A DNA stretch of 30,101 nucleotides from assembly GCA_018694455.1 (NCBI GenBank), contig JABHNP010000292.1, positions 1 to 30,101 on the forward strand. The letters are read 5' to 3'. Positions 17,336-25,609 of this stretch are shown piece by piece. Positions within the stretch are counted from its first letter, which is position 1; the number at the start of each line of letters is the position of its first letter. The stretch comes from Planctomycetaceae bacterium (GTDB lineage Bacteria > Planctomycetota > Planctomycetia > Pirellulales > UBA1268). The notes below the pieces were generated by a model, which ran no database searches, was not told the origin of the DNA, and worked only from the letters and a program-made list of their open reading frames with translations. The translations under genes and the position numbers were made by a program.

Positions 17336-19129
17336 TCATCCATATGTTCCATGAAGAAACCATGCTCGCTTTTGAAGGCCACGAAATATCCAGAATCGCC
17401 CTCCGAGGTTCGTTTCACAGATGTAATAGTCTCGCCGCACCGTTGGACCACGCCACCAAGCTGTTTCAATTCGCTCTGGTCCACGAGTACGCATTACTAC
17501 ATGGACCCGCCCTTTCCATGAAAAACGCACCGGCACTCCATGAACACCCAACGAAGACACCTCGAGCAATTGAGGACGAGAGAGCAGAAAAATTGGACGA
17601 CTAGGACCTACAACAGACTTTGAAACCTGTGTTTTCTTTGATTCGTGTGCATGGCCTGAACGACACGAACCTGAAGTACCCATCACATGAACTACTGGTG
17701 CTGCAACCCAAGATGCTTCTGGCTGGATATCAGACAACAACTGTGGCTCAACAACTGCACCACTTCCTAGTCGGCTTGTTAAACGATTTAGAAGTATCTC
17801 GAACTGTGACATATCTGATTGTACTGGACTACGAAAAAGCGTTTGTTGCCGGCAGGGCAGGGCGTCTGCCGACAACACTTCTACCGACACTCCAGTAATT
17901 TCTCTCGGAAGATGGGTCCGTTCGAATCGCAGCATTACAAGATCCACCAAATGACTCGTCTTTGCTGTTGGCTTATAAAGACCGACCTCAAGAATCGTTG
18001 ATCCCCGAACTCCATTTGTGCCTAGCCTTACTTGCAAACTGCTTGCTCCCCGATTCGTAACAACGAGCGGACGAATGCATTGATGGACCAGGCTTTCGAT
18101 TAATTGACGAAAATACTTGTAGTCAAGATCACGGCTGAGAACTGGCATTTCAAACGAATGAGTCGCCCCCGAAAGATCACTCTCTTGCAATGGCGTGAGC
18201 GGATCTGACGCCTCACCAAGAAAGCGAGAAATCTGCAAGGAAACAACTGGTCCAAAACGCTCCTGAAGGCTCACTCTCGGCAAACGTAACAATTGACTGA
18301 TTGACTCAACACCAACTTCAGCCAGCGAATCGACTACATCAACTGGTAACCGCAGTGACATAATCGGCATCGAACCAAGAATTTGACGCTGCTGACCTGA
18401 AGGCACAAGAACCCACCGCTGCTGGCGACTCAACCAATGACCATGACGTGAACTACGAGGCTTTTCCTTTTCTAGACAAGTAGAGCCGCGAGCACTTCTA
18501 CTTATTTTCTTACAAAAATCACTCGATGCTTGCTGATTCTTTGCAGCAAGCCGATCAACACAAAGAGCAGCCACCCAAGAGGCTGCTGGAGTATCGGCAA
18601 TGGCTGCCCGAGCATGGATTCCACGAGCCGCTAATACCCAAACCACCATGCGGACAAGTGATAACTCACCACCAAAAAATCGAGCTGTATCAGAAACATC
18701 AATCTGCAAACTATTCACCGAACGAGTGCTCTGTTTTTTCACCTTCCCACGAATAACATCTGGACCAATCGCAACCACCGGAGAAAATCGGTGACACCAG
18801 CGACCCAGTGTCTCAAGCACACGAATATCTCCAATACTATCTTCATGAAGAATACGTGCGACACGAGAAGCCCACTCACCATAAACTGAAGTGAGTACTG
18901 CCAATGCTTCTGATAAAGAAAACCCCGACTGAATAACTGGCTGAAATCCTCGACGCGTCTCAGGCGGCATAACCCAAGCCCAGGACACTACAGACAGAAC
19001 CCCACGTGCATTCTTTCGACAAACGAAAACGGGGAATTCTCTGAACCCTGGCTGTTGAAGCAACTGTCGCTGCACCGGCCAACGGGGCAGCACTACGGTC
19101 ATGATACGCGACGCACTTTTTCCTGACAT
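17336..19129 (-). CDS. imuB: Y-family polymerase-like mutasome protein ImuB
   Basis: 597 residues; a catalytically dead DinB relative that recruits DnaE2 to the sliding clamp in translesion synthesis. The N-terminal strand reads TVVLPRWPVQR (11-21), lacking the metal-binding D-x-D of active Y-family enzymes. LQIDVSDTARFFGGE (141-155) occupies the place of the second acidic motif. Residues 197-240 look like a polar insertion. QQTLF at 428-432 fits the beta-clamp consensus QxxLF, at the end of the little-finger region. The C-terminal block GPERIETAWWRGPTVRRDYY...FLHG (550-594) is highly characteristic of ImuB. ATG 19129 has GGAGCA about 10 nt upstream. The gap to imuA is 18 nt and to dnaE2 72 nt, matching the known imuA-imuB-dnaE2 cassette. 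Confidence 0.93.
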   Translation of the reverse strand: MSGKSASRIMTVVLPRWPVQRQLLQQPGFREFPVFVCRKNARGVLSVVSWAWVMPPETRRGFQPVIQSGFSLSEALAVLTSVYGEWASRVARILHEDSIGDIRVLETLGRWCHRFSPVVAIGPDVIRGKVKKQSTRSVNSLQIDVSDTARFFGGELSLVRMVVWVLAARGIHARAAIADTPAASWVAALCVDRLAAKNQQASSDFCKKISRSARGSTCLEKEKPRSSRHGHWLSRQQRWVLVPSGQQRQILGSMPIMSLRLPVDVVDSLAEVGVESISQLLRLPRVSLQERFGPVVSLQISRFLGEASDPLTPLQESDLSGATHSFEMPVLSRDLDYKYFRQLIESLVHQCIRPLVVTNRGASSLQVRLGTNGVRGSTILEVGLYKPTAKTSHLVDLVMLRFERTHLPREITGVSVEVLSADALPCRQQTLFRSPVQSDMSQFEILLNRLTSRLGSGAVVEPQLLSDIQPEASWVAAPVVHVMGTSGSCRSGHAHESKKTQVSKSVVGPSRPIFLLSRPQLLEVSSLGVHGVPVRFSWKGRVHVVMRTRGPERIETAWWRGPTVRRDYYICETNLGGRFWIFRGLQKRAWFLHGTYG

Positions 19130-19147
19130 TCTGACTGCTCCATGGTC

Positions 19148-20092
19148 TCATGAAAAATTCATATGCGTCTCGTGAAAACCTACGTATTCTTTACCGCTTG
19201 TGAGATCAAGAACACACTCAACAGAGGGCTCGGGCACAGCAACCATTGCGTCCCACTGACCACCCACTTGCATTAACGTGAATGCCCGAGAATGAATCCA
19301 GTGACCTGATATTGATTGGCACATTGCCGGATCAACATTTTCACACGATGCCCCATGCCGATATCTACTCCGAAGAGAATGAGATAATCCCACCTGAATT
19401 CGTGCTTCCGCCCATGTTGGCTCACGACGTGCATTAGATGGTCGCACGAACAAACCTACAGCACCACTCGACCTTGCAGCCAGTTGCCATCGGCGCATTG
19501 CTATAGACGAAACGCGTGCTGGCCAGCCAACTACCGCTGCAATACTTGGACAACGCAACAACTGATCAATTGTCCAAAACTCATCGGCTTCATTCGCAGG
19601 GTACACAATATAAAGCAGATGTTCTTCTCTGCTGTTCACTGTATTTTTCTTGCTCCAGCGACTACGAACATTCGAATAACTTTGGGGCAACATAGGTTGT
19701 GTAGATTCCAACCACGGCATAATCGATGGTGGATAAAAACTTCTTGCACGATCTACAAGCACCACAGGACGACGTTCAGATAATTCATTCGCTGCCTGCA
19801 AATGGACAGCAACAGCCAAAGCTAAAGTTGTTGCCCCAGAAGCTGATGCCATACCATCACCGTCCGCCTCAAGCCATTCCATAAGGGTGCCTAATCGCAC
19901 CCCTCTATGCCTCAAGAGACGATCAAGTGAAGGCAGCCCACTGCTTACAACTGTCGACCTGGATTCCTCACCAATATATTTTGGTAATGAGGAAGAAGCT
20001 GAAACCATGCTAGAAAGCTGCTGCAAATGTGCACGACTGCCCGCCTGATCAAGCTTAGAAAACCGTGGATGTGTGGAAATATTCTTTGTCAC
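19148..20092 (-). CDS. imuA: ImuA, RecA-like mutasome accessory protein
   Basis: 314 residues, the first gene of the cassette. The family resembles a shortened RecA/SulA-like protein needed for ImuB-DnaE2 damage-induced mutagenesis. STVVSSGLPSLDRLLRHRGVRLGTLMEW (about 47-74) matches the usual ImuA opening (FSTG.P.LD..L..GG...G.L.E), and a degenerate P-loop SGATTLALA follows. VVLVDRARSFYPPSIMPW and WTIDQLLRCPSIAAVVGWPA are RecA-core-like strands. The start is a GTG at 20092 without a good Shine-Dalgarno, 22 nt downstream of the SOS-like palindrome. The call rests on both residue pattern and strict gene order imuA-imuB-dnaE2. Confidence 0.88.
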   Translation of the reverse strand: MTKNISTHPRFSKLDQAGSRAHLQQLSSMVSASSSLPKYIGEESRSTVVSSGLPSLDRLLRHRGVRLGTLMEWLEADGDGMASASGATTLALAVAVHLQAANELSERRPVVLVDRARSFYPPSIMPWLESTQPMLPQSYSNVRSRWSKKNTVNSREEHLLYIVYPANEADEFWTIDQLLRCPSIAAVVGWPARVSSIAMRRWQLAARSSGAVGLFVRPSNARREPTWAEARIQVGLSHSLRSRYRHGASCENVDPAMCQSISGHWIHSRAFTLMQVGGQWDAMVAVPEPSVECVLDLTSGKEYVGFHETHMNFS

Positions 20093-20114
20093 AACGTAAA
20101 ACCAAAGAGAAACA

Positions 20115-20134
20115 TACTGTACTTACGTACAGTA
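20115..20134. promoter_or_regulatory. LexA (SOS) box, CTGT-N8-ACAG type, at the imuA promoter
   Basis: The 20-bp site TACTGTACTTACGTACAGTA is a palindrome with 8-bp perfect arms and a 4-bp centre. It matches the enterobacterial LexA consensus (TACTGT-N8-ACAGTA) at all outer positions. It lies 23-42 bp upstream of the imuA GTG and covers the -10 hexamer. Identity as a LexA site is inference; the palindrome and spacing are seen directly. Confidence 0.82.
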
Positions 20135-20157
20135 CTTATTCTCCCGGTGTTCGTCAA
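20129..20157 (-). promoter_or_regulatory. imuA-imuB-dnaE2 promoter (-35 and -10)
   Basis: On the minus strand TTGACG (20152-20157) is followed after exactly 17 bp by TACTGT (20129-20134). This is a sigma-70-type promoter with a strong -35 and a moderate -10. The -10 is the right half of the SOS-like palindrome, so a bound repressor would block RNA polymerase. The predicted start point is near 20121, leaving a leader of about 30 nt. Confidence 0.72.
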
Positions 20158-20187
20158 GACTTTAATTCATCATAAATTTACTATTTA

Positions 20188-20193
20188 TATAAT
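20188..20193 (+). promoter_or_regulatory. Possible -10 element for the caspase-like gene
   Basis: TATAAT, a perfect -10 hexamer, lies in the very AT-rich stretch 20161-20200, about 50 nt before the ATG at 20243. The matching -35 is weak (TTCATC at 20166-20171, spacer 16). AT-richness alone can produce such a match, so this is tentative. Confidence 0.4.
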
Positions 20194-20242
20194 AAAAAAA
20201 TCTTCCTCCATTTTTCTCCTGAGGCCAATTCACTCATCTCTC

Positions 20243-21382
20243 ATGCAACACAAACACCGACCTGACCTCCCTCTTTTGGGTGCGCCCTCCACGAGGCTTA
20301 TCAGCCTGATTATCTACGGATACATCACACTTCTTTTTGTCCTCAACTGCAACAAACTGTCCGCACAAGATTTCACCACATTTCAACAGAACGACTCACC
20401 GGCTATTAGTAAAGCATTAGGCTTCACACCAAAACATTACCGTCAACTTGAGCCATCGCTCTACTACCTCTCGCAGCGATATGCCGACAGCTTGAAAAGC
20501 CTCTCTCTACCAGAACGACAAACTCGACTCGTAGCTCTCGCACAATTCATTGATTCAAAGAGGAATGCCGTTACAGACGATCCCGTCATTGGACCTGGCT
20601 GCAATTTGATCGGATTACTTGATCCCGACCATGGACTTGATCCAAAAGAAATTCTATCACTTGCCAAAGCCTATGGTTGCACATCGACTATTTTCAAAAA
20701 GACTGATCCCTCAGAGACTTTAGAAAATGTTGGGGATAAATTTCTTCAGTCGGTAGCAAATGCTGTCAAATCAAAAGACATTCCAACAACAGTCATTGTC
20801 CTAGGGCATGGTCTCCCGACAGAAATCCAGAGCTACCACATTCCAGTTGACCGACTTGCAAAAACAATTCTTACAGCTGCTACACACGTAGATAACACTT
20901 CTTCAATTATCGACTTAAGTCATCTAACAATAATTTGTGATGACTGCTACAGCGCTGACTTCATGATTAATCTTGCTACGATGTTAACTCATTCCTGCAG
21001 CGACCAGTCCCTCGATCTAAAACAATTACCAACACTTATTGCTGGCACGAATCGAAACTGCGTTGGTCATGCCGACGTCGGAAAGAAGTTCGTACCCCAC
21101 TTCTGGCGCAACGTTATTGAATTGTTCTACATTCGGCAGCCCCACCCAACGTCAATAACTCTGGGAGACTTTTTCGGAAAGGTTGACAACATGATGTTTG
21201 GTTACGGAAGAAGCCCAATAATCCAAGGATCTCATGTCGTCGGCTACAGACTCACAAACCCAGAAATGATCCAAGACCCAGTTGTATTTGTCCCCTTAAA
21301 TGACGCTGACCTCAAGGCACTCAGAGCAGCCCTCGGCATGAAGAAAGAGGATGCGTGCGACCTCTTTTTAGACATCGGCTAG
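20243..21382 (+). CDS. Secreted caspase-like (clan CD) cysteine peptidase, putative
   Basis: 379 residues. A basic/polar N-terminus, a hydrophobic stretch at 19-35 and LSA-Q at 39-42 look like a signal peptide cut after Ala41. The mature part shows the clan CD dyad. The hydrophobic strand TVIVLGHG gives His189-Gly; a second strand, LTIICDDCYSADF, gives Cys235 after two acidic residues. A third strand, TLIAGTNRNCVGHADVG, follows, as the post-Cys strand does in caspase/legumain folds. This is the pattern of C13/C14/C25-type peptidases; the exact family is not recognised. ATG 20243 is chosen because any longer form would overlap imuA and its promoter; no Shine-Dalgarno is seen. It is divergent from imuA and convergent with the cyclase-repeat lipoprotein gene. 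Substrate unknown; peptidase activity is inferred from the motifs. Confidence 0.75.
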   Translation: MQHKHRPDLPLLGAPSTRLISLIIYGYITLLFVLNCNKLSAQDFTTFQQNDSPAISKALGFTPKHYRQLEPSLYYLSQRYADSLKSLSLPERQTRLVALAQFIDSKRNAVTDDPVIGPGCNLIGLLDPDHGLDPKEILSLAKAYGCTSTIFKKTDPSETLENVGDKFLQSVANAVKSKDIPTTVIVLGHGLPTEIQSYHIPVDRLAKTILTAATHVDNTSSIIDLSHLTIICDDCYSADFMINLATMLTHSCSDQSLDLKQLPTLIAGTNRNCVGHADVGKKFVPHFWRNVIELFYIRQPHPTSITLGDFFGKVDNMMFGYGRSPIIQGSHVVGYRLTNPEMIQDPVVFVPLNDADLKALRAALGMKKEDACDLFLDIG

Positions 21383-21431
21383 ACACCCTTTGCCTCACTC
21401 CTCTCAAAACAAATCACATAATTGCTCTTTT

Positions 21432-23699
21432 TCAGTCTGTACTCAGGCTAATTTTAAACAGCCGATACATTGGCAGGTGACGGTACGGCACTTGGAGCGT
21501 TAGCATCGCCAAACTCGTCACGTATATTCTGCCACCTGCTGTTCCATGAGGAACTCCGTCAATCCTCCAACTACCTTTAAAATCTCCACTTTTTTCCTGA
21601 GTTCGAATGAGATGTTCTCGCATACGGTGATTCCAGAGATCAAAATTATTCCCTTCAAGATGATGAAGGACCTGTGTCGCATAATAATAGAAATACATAT
21701 CACCTAAACTTGCCCCTTGTTCTGGGGGCTGATTTTCCATCAAGTACTTACTGCCGGCTACTAGATCTTGCTCATCTTTTTTCCATCCAAGATACTGCTG
21801 CGTAAGCAAACCAGCGGCTGTCATACTTCGTTTCTCAGCACTCTCGGCAGCACCCGGCTGATAACAATATCGGGATAACAGCAGGCCCTCTGGACCAACG
21901 CCGCACGAATCAACAAAGCGGCGAGCGCGCTCAAGCGAGTCAGGAAGCACACTGATTCCTGTTAGCTGGGCACTTCGTATTGCCAGAAACACCCACCCAG
22001 TTGCAGAGAGATCACCCGGCTGGTTTGGTGAGTAACGCCACCCCCCTCCGGCCTGATGTTGTGCATTGAGGAGATATTTCAGGGCTAACTGTGCATGCCC
22101 TCGAAGGCGATCATCACCAGATAATCCATATGCCTCACAAAGTGCAATCGTTGCCAATGCATGAGCATAGGTCCCACCATCGAGACGTCCATCATTAATA
22201 TCGTTACTACGCTGCTGACTGAGAGCAAGAAAAATTAATCCACGCTCAACAACCTGTTGATATTGCTGAAGCTCGTCTTGACCCTGAGGCACACGGCTGT
22301 GTGCGATACCTTCACTAAGAAAAGGCAGTAACGCAAGGGCCGTGGCACCGATTGGATTGGGACTCGGCCCCTTTTCAGTTCCACTGTCCCCAGCATCTTC
22401 GAGAGAACCATCCAACGCCCATGACCCATCACTACGCTGACAGCTTGCTAGCCAGGCAAGGCCTTCGCCTATTGATTCCAAGGACTCGGGGGTAGCGCCG
22501 TAAAAATCAATGAGCGCCTGCTTGCTCGCGAGTGTAAGACGCCCACCTATCGACCCTTTTCTCCGCAGAGGGGCGGCGTCAGACGGATCTATGAAAATCT
22601 TTTTAATTGCAGAGACATTTATTATTCCGGCAGGTAATTTTTCCTCATCTTCAGCCAAAACTCGAACCACCATAAAGTTTGATGTCTGCAAATCACCGGC
22701 AGATGCCACAATCAAACTTGAACGTACTTGAGGGCGAGCAGTTGGAGATACAGACAGCGTTACCGAAACTTCCTGATCACCTGCCGCCACTGGGCTCACT
22801 AGGGCATCAACTCCATCTGGGAGATTTTTTATTTCGACTTTTAGTGGCCCCTTGTATTTCTTCCGTTGAACAGGCAGTCGAATCACTTCATTAGCTTTTT
22901 GCTTTAAATCAATAACACGAAACGACTCTACCCGAAACGGATAGCGAGAAACCTCGACGGGGATTCTCCCAATCACTTTTCGCCCGTACACTGTTGTGGC
23001 CACCTCGAGACTCACAGGACCATCAGTTGCCGCAGTATCCGCTGACACAACTATCTTGATGTCATCATTATTCTTTCCTTCGGGCATTGGTTCTAACTTG
23101 GCCATAAGCGATGGCGACCCACCAGAAATTACCAAGGGCAACTTTCCTGTAAAACCATTTCGCTTAATCGGTAGCAATATCGTTTTACTCGAATCCGGCT
23201 GAAGCAGAACCGTCGGAACACTACCAAACTCAGGGCGAACAACCTTGTCTACAATGACTTGAAGAGCCTGCGAAGCAGTCATCTCCCTTAATTTTGCATT
23301 CACGGCAAGGGATGCTTTTACCGGCTTATCACCGAGGCTGGGCAGGGCCTGTAAAACGGCCTTGCCAGCCGAAGATCCTTTTTTTATTTCAAGACGTTCA
23401 GGGTTGATCTTGAACCCACCAGGAAGATCTTCAAAAGAAATTGTGACGCTTCCTTCATGACCATTCCTGACTACTTGCACCGTAAATTCACTTGTCGCAT
23501 TTGGCAATAGAGTGACAGCATCAATCTCAGTAATTTCAATTCCTTTTTGCACCTCAGCGGGCTCTGGAATTGAAACAACCGGTGGCGGTGGTGGGGGTGG
23601 CTTGCTACACCCAACCATTACGACGCAAAGTGCAATAAGCACTCTGCCACAACAACTAAAAATTCTTTTGTGCCAAATATCACAATATTGCCGAAACAT
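21432..23699 (-). CDS. Lipoprotein with three beta-sandwich repeats and a squalene-cyclase-type alpha-toroid
   Basis: 755 residues from ATG 23699, preferred over GTG 23750 because it gives a compact signal peptide and has a G-rich run 4 nt upstream. The signal ends in MVGC with Cys31 as the likely lipid anchor, then a seven-proline linker. Three repeats of about 90-100 residues follow (roughly 55-345), each with a pattern like VxRNGxxGxVxV...LPxG; they are probably Ig-like sandwiches. From about 400 comes a prenyltransferase/squalene-oxidase repeat region: WLASCQRSDGSWA, GGTYAHALATIALCEAYG, GGGWRYSPNQPGDLSATGW. The catalytic DxDD of hopene cyclases is absent, so it is probably not a terpene cyclase. 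Such envelope proteins are common in planctomycetes, with unknown function. Confidence 0.82.
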   Translation of the reverse strand: MFRQYCDIWHKRIFSCCGRVLIALCVVMVGCSKPPPPPPPVVSIPEPAEVQKGIEITEIDAVTLLPNATSEFTVQVVRNGHEGSVTISFEDLPGGFKINPERLEIKKGSSAGKAVLQALPSLGDKPVKASLAVNAKLREMTASQALQVIVDKVVRPEFGSVPTVLLQPDSSKTILLPIKRNGFTGKLPLVISGGSPSLMAKLEPMPEGKNNDDIKIVVSADTAATDGPVSLEVATTVYGRKVIGRIPVEVSRYPFRVESFRVIDLKQKANEVIRLPVQRKKYKGPLKVEIKNLPDGVDALVSPVAAGDQEVSVTLSVSPTARPQVRSSLIVASAGDLQTSNFMVVRVLAEDEEKLPAGIINVSAIKKIFIDPSDAAPLRRKGSIGGRLTLASKQALIDFYGATPESLESIGEGLAWLASCQRSDGSWALDGSLEDAGDSGTEKGPSPNPIGATALALLPFLSEGIAHSRVPQGQDELQQYQQVVERGLIFLALSQQRSNDINDGRLDGGTYAHALATIALCEAYGLSGDDRLRGHAQLALKYLLNAQHQAGGGWRYSPNQPGDLSATGWVFLAIRSAQLTGISVLPDSLERARRFVDSCGVGPEGLLLSRYCYQPGAAESAEKRSMTAAGLLTQQYLGWKKDEQDLVAGSKYLMENQPPEQGASLGDMYFYYYATQVLHHLEGNNFDLWNHRMREHLIRTQEKSGDFKGSWRIDGVPHGTAGGRIYVTSLAMLTLQVPYRHLPMYRLFKISLSTD

Positions 23700-23852
23700 A
23701 AAAGGCCCCCGAGATAGCGGCTGTGACTCTTCCCAACAGCATGCTGACACATATTGACTACGTCTTATAGTCTAAGCATACACCCACAAGACCATGCTAC
23801 AAATCACTTGTCACGTGTCGACTGATTTACCACAAGCGAGTGCAAACAAGGT

Positions 23853-25538
23853 TTATATTTTATATTGCTCACGCTGCAGATCTGGCTTAACGCCTTCCGG
23901 AGTGACATCACTTTCAATATCAAACCATTCTTCTTTAAAGTCAACGCGAGGCTGTTCGCCTGATTTTTTTAATGCAACATTACTCACGAGTGCAATCACC
24001 GCATCCGCAAGCGCTACTTCTGGTTTGCATCGAGGCTGATTCGCAGGATCAGGGTTTCGTATACACCACGCCCAGTGTTCCATTTCTTCCGTATAGCCTC
24101 GAGAGGGCGGTGCCTTCCCTGACGCCGTAGTAGGAACGGCGGCTACGCTACCAGCACCGCCACTTTCTGTTGTATCAAGCACGGCTTCGCCACTCTTCGA
24201 CTTCGACACCGTAACGCGAGTGTCACGAGAAGACCCCTTGTACAGCATCACATTCTGCTCTTGTTCAAGAAGCAAAGTGCCCTCGGTCCCCATAACGACT
24301 TCACCGTACCCACCAAAACCATTTCCGTTTATTGACGAATACGTAACAACTATTTTCTTATTTGGATTCTCTACGTAATCCGGCGCTGGATATTCATACA
24401 TGCAGTACACATGATCATCAACCTCACGATCGTCAGGAAAAATACTTCGATTCCCTACAGCCGTTACAGTCAATGGCTTTACTTTCTTCCCTTTTCCATG
24501 CATTGCAGAAATGAAAATGCCAGCTGCATCGAGCTGATGACTACCAAGTTCAGCCATCAGCCCGCCACCAGTACGATTCCAGAGCCGCCAACGAATCAAC
24601 TCCTCAAGAGGTGTGCGAGGGGTGCCATCAGGCAACTGTTTCTCGGTATAGCCAAATAGCCCAGCGTCAACACCACTGTCAGCAATCTGAGCCTCCAATT
24701 GTGCTACCCGTTTTGACCATACATCTACTTCCGACGGCTTTGAATCTTCCAGCCTTTTTCTCCAACTAACCATTTTTTTAAGGAGCGCTTCATCTGCAGG
24801 CAATGGTGGCTTCCAGCTGTCTTTGCCAGGCAAATTTCCACGATGCCACTGAGCTCGAATTGAATGCACATCACCAATAAGGCGAGCATCACCAATCGTA
24901 TGAACGGCGTTGTCGTACAGGACGCTGTAGTGTCGCTGATGCCCCGTGGCGAGAAGCTTTCCTGTCTCACGAGCTGTTCTGCCCATTTCCTTGCATTCAT
25001 AAATTGAATGCCCCATGAGCTTTTCCGTCAACACATGCTTGCCTGCTCGCATCGCTTTTATTGCCGCCTCAGCATGCAAGTGCAATGGTAATGCAATGAC
25101 AACAGCTTCAATATTTTTATCGGCCAACATTTCTTCATACGCGGCGTAAACCTTAACCTGCTTGCGGGCCTCATCTTCAGTCTTCCAACCATATTTCGCC
25201 ATCAAACCTGGTCGCACTCGCTGTGCATTCGGGCTTGAAACATCACCGTGAAAGGCACGAAATACGTTGTAAGGTCGTATGTCTGCAATCGCGACAGCTT
25301 TGAGGTATTCCGGATTGTGTGCACCTATCAACACACTTCCCTCATCACCCGTGCCAATAAAACCAACCCTCAATGGATTACCGACACTCGCACCATATCC
25401 AAAGTAGATTGATCCTAACCCGGCTCCCGTTGCCAAACCTGCAGCGACCGTACCCGACAGAAAGTCACGTCGTGTCACTGCAACGGCATCATTGAAATTC
25501 TCTTTACCAACTTTTTGCTGCTCTGGAGTGAGGTTCAT
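23853..25538 (-). CDS. Gfo/Idh/MocA-family oxidoreductase, Tat-exported
   Basis: 561 residues. A twin-arginine signal TRRDFLSGTVAAGLATGAG (22-40) sends the folded, cofactor-loaded enzyme out of the cytoplasm. The Rossmann fold begins RVGFIGTGDEGSVL (57-70). The family EKP motif reads TEKLMGH with Lys173. GHQRHYSVLYDNAV and the C-terminal sheet with GGGLMAELGSHQLDAAGIF follow, the latter carrying the usual His. These enzymes oxidise or reduce sugars and related polyols with NAD(P). The large size and Tat signal are typical of planctomycete members linked to polysaccharide breakdown. The DoxX-like gene ends 71 nt upstream on the same strand, so the two are probably co-transcribed. Substrate cannot be assigned. 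Confidence 0.9.
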   Translation of the reverse strand: MNLTPEQQKVGKENFNDAVAVTRRDFLSGTVAAGLATGAGLGSIYFGYGASVGNPLRVGFIGTGDEGSVLIGAHNPEYLKAVAIADIRPYNVFRAFHGDVSSPNAQRVRPGLMAKYGWKTEDEARKQVKVYAAYEEMLADKNIEAVVIALPLHLHAEAAIKAMRAGKHVLTEKLMGHSIYECKEMGRTARETGKLLATGHQRHYSVLYDNAVHTIGDARLIGDVHSIRAQWHRGNLPGKDSWKPPLPADEALLKKMVSWRKRLEDSKPSEVDVWSKRVAQLEAQIADSGVDAGLFGYTEKQLPDGTPRTPLEELIRWRLWNRTGGGLMAELGSHQLDAAGIFISAMHGKGKKVKPLTVTAVGNRSIFPDDREVDDHVYCMYEYPAPDYVENPNKKIVVTYSSINGNGFGGYGEVVMGTEGTLLLEQEQNVMLYKGSSRDTRVTVSKSKSGEAVLDTTESGGAGSVAAVPTTASGKAPPSRGYTEEMEHWAWCIRNPDPANQPRCKPEVALADAVIALVSNVALKKSGEQPRVDFKEEWFDIESDVTPEGVKPDLQREQYKI

Positions 25539-25609
25539 AAAAAAATTTTCTCCGCTTCACTGACGTTATAGTAATAACTCTGTGGATCGATTCACAGAAA
25601 CAAGCGTCT

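Noticed and set aside
20027..20242. Longer N-terminus for the caspase-like gene
   Set aside because: It would overlap the imuA start and the promoter, has no ribosome site, and would bury the clear signal peptide about 70 residues inside.
23579..23602. G-rich run that could suggest a G-quadruplex or phase-variable tract
   Set aside because: It simply encodes the seven-proline linker of the lipoprotein on the other strand; G runs are broken by T and C.
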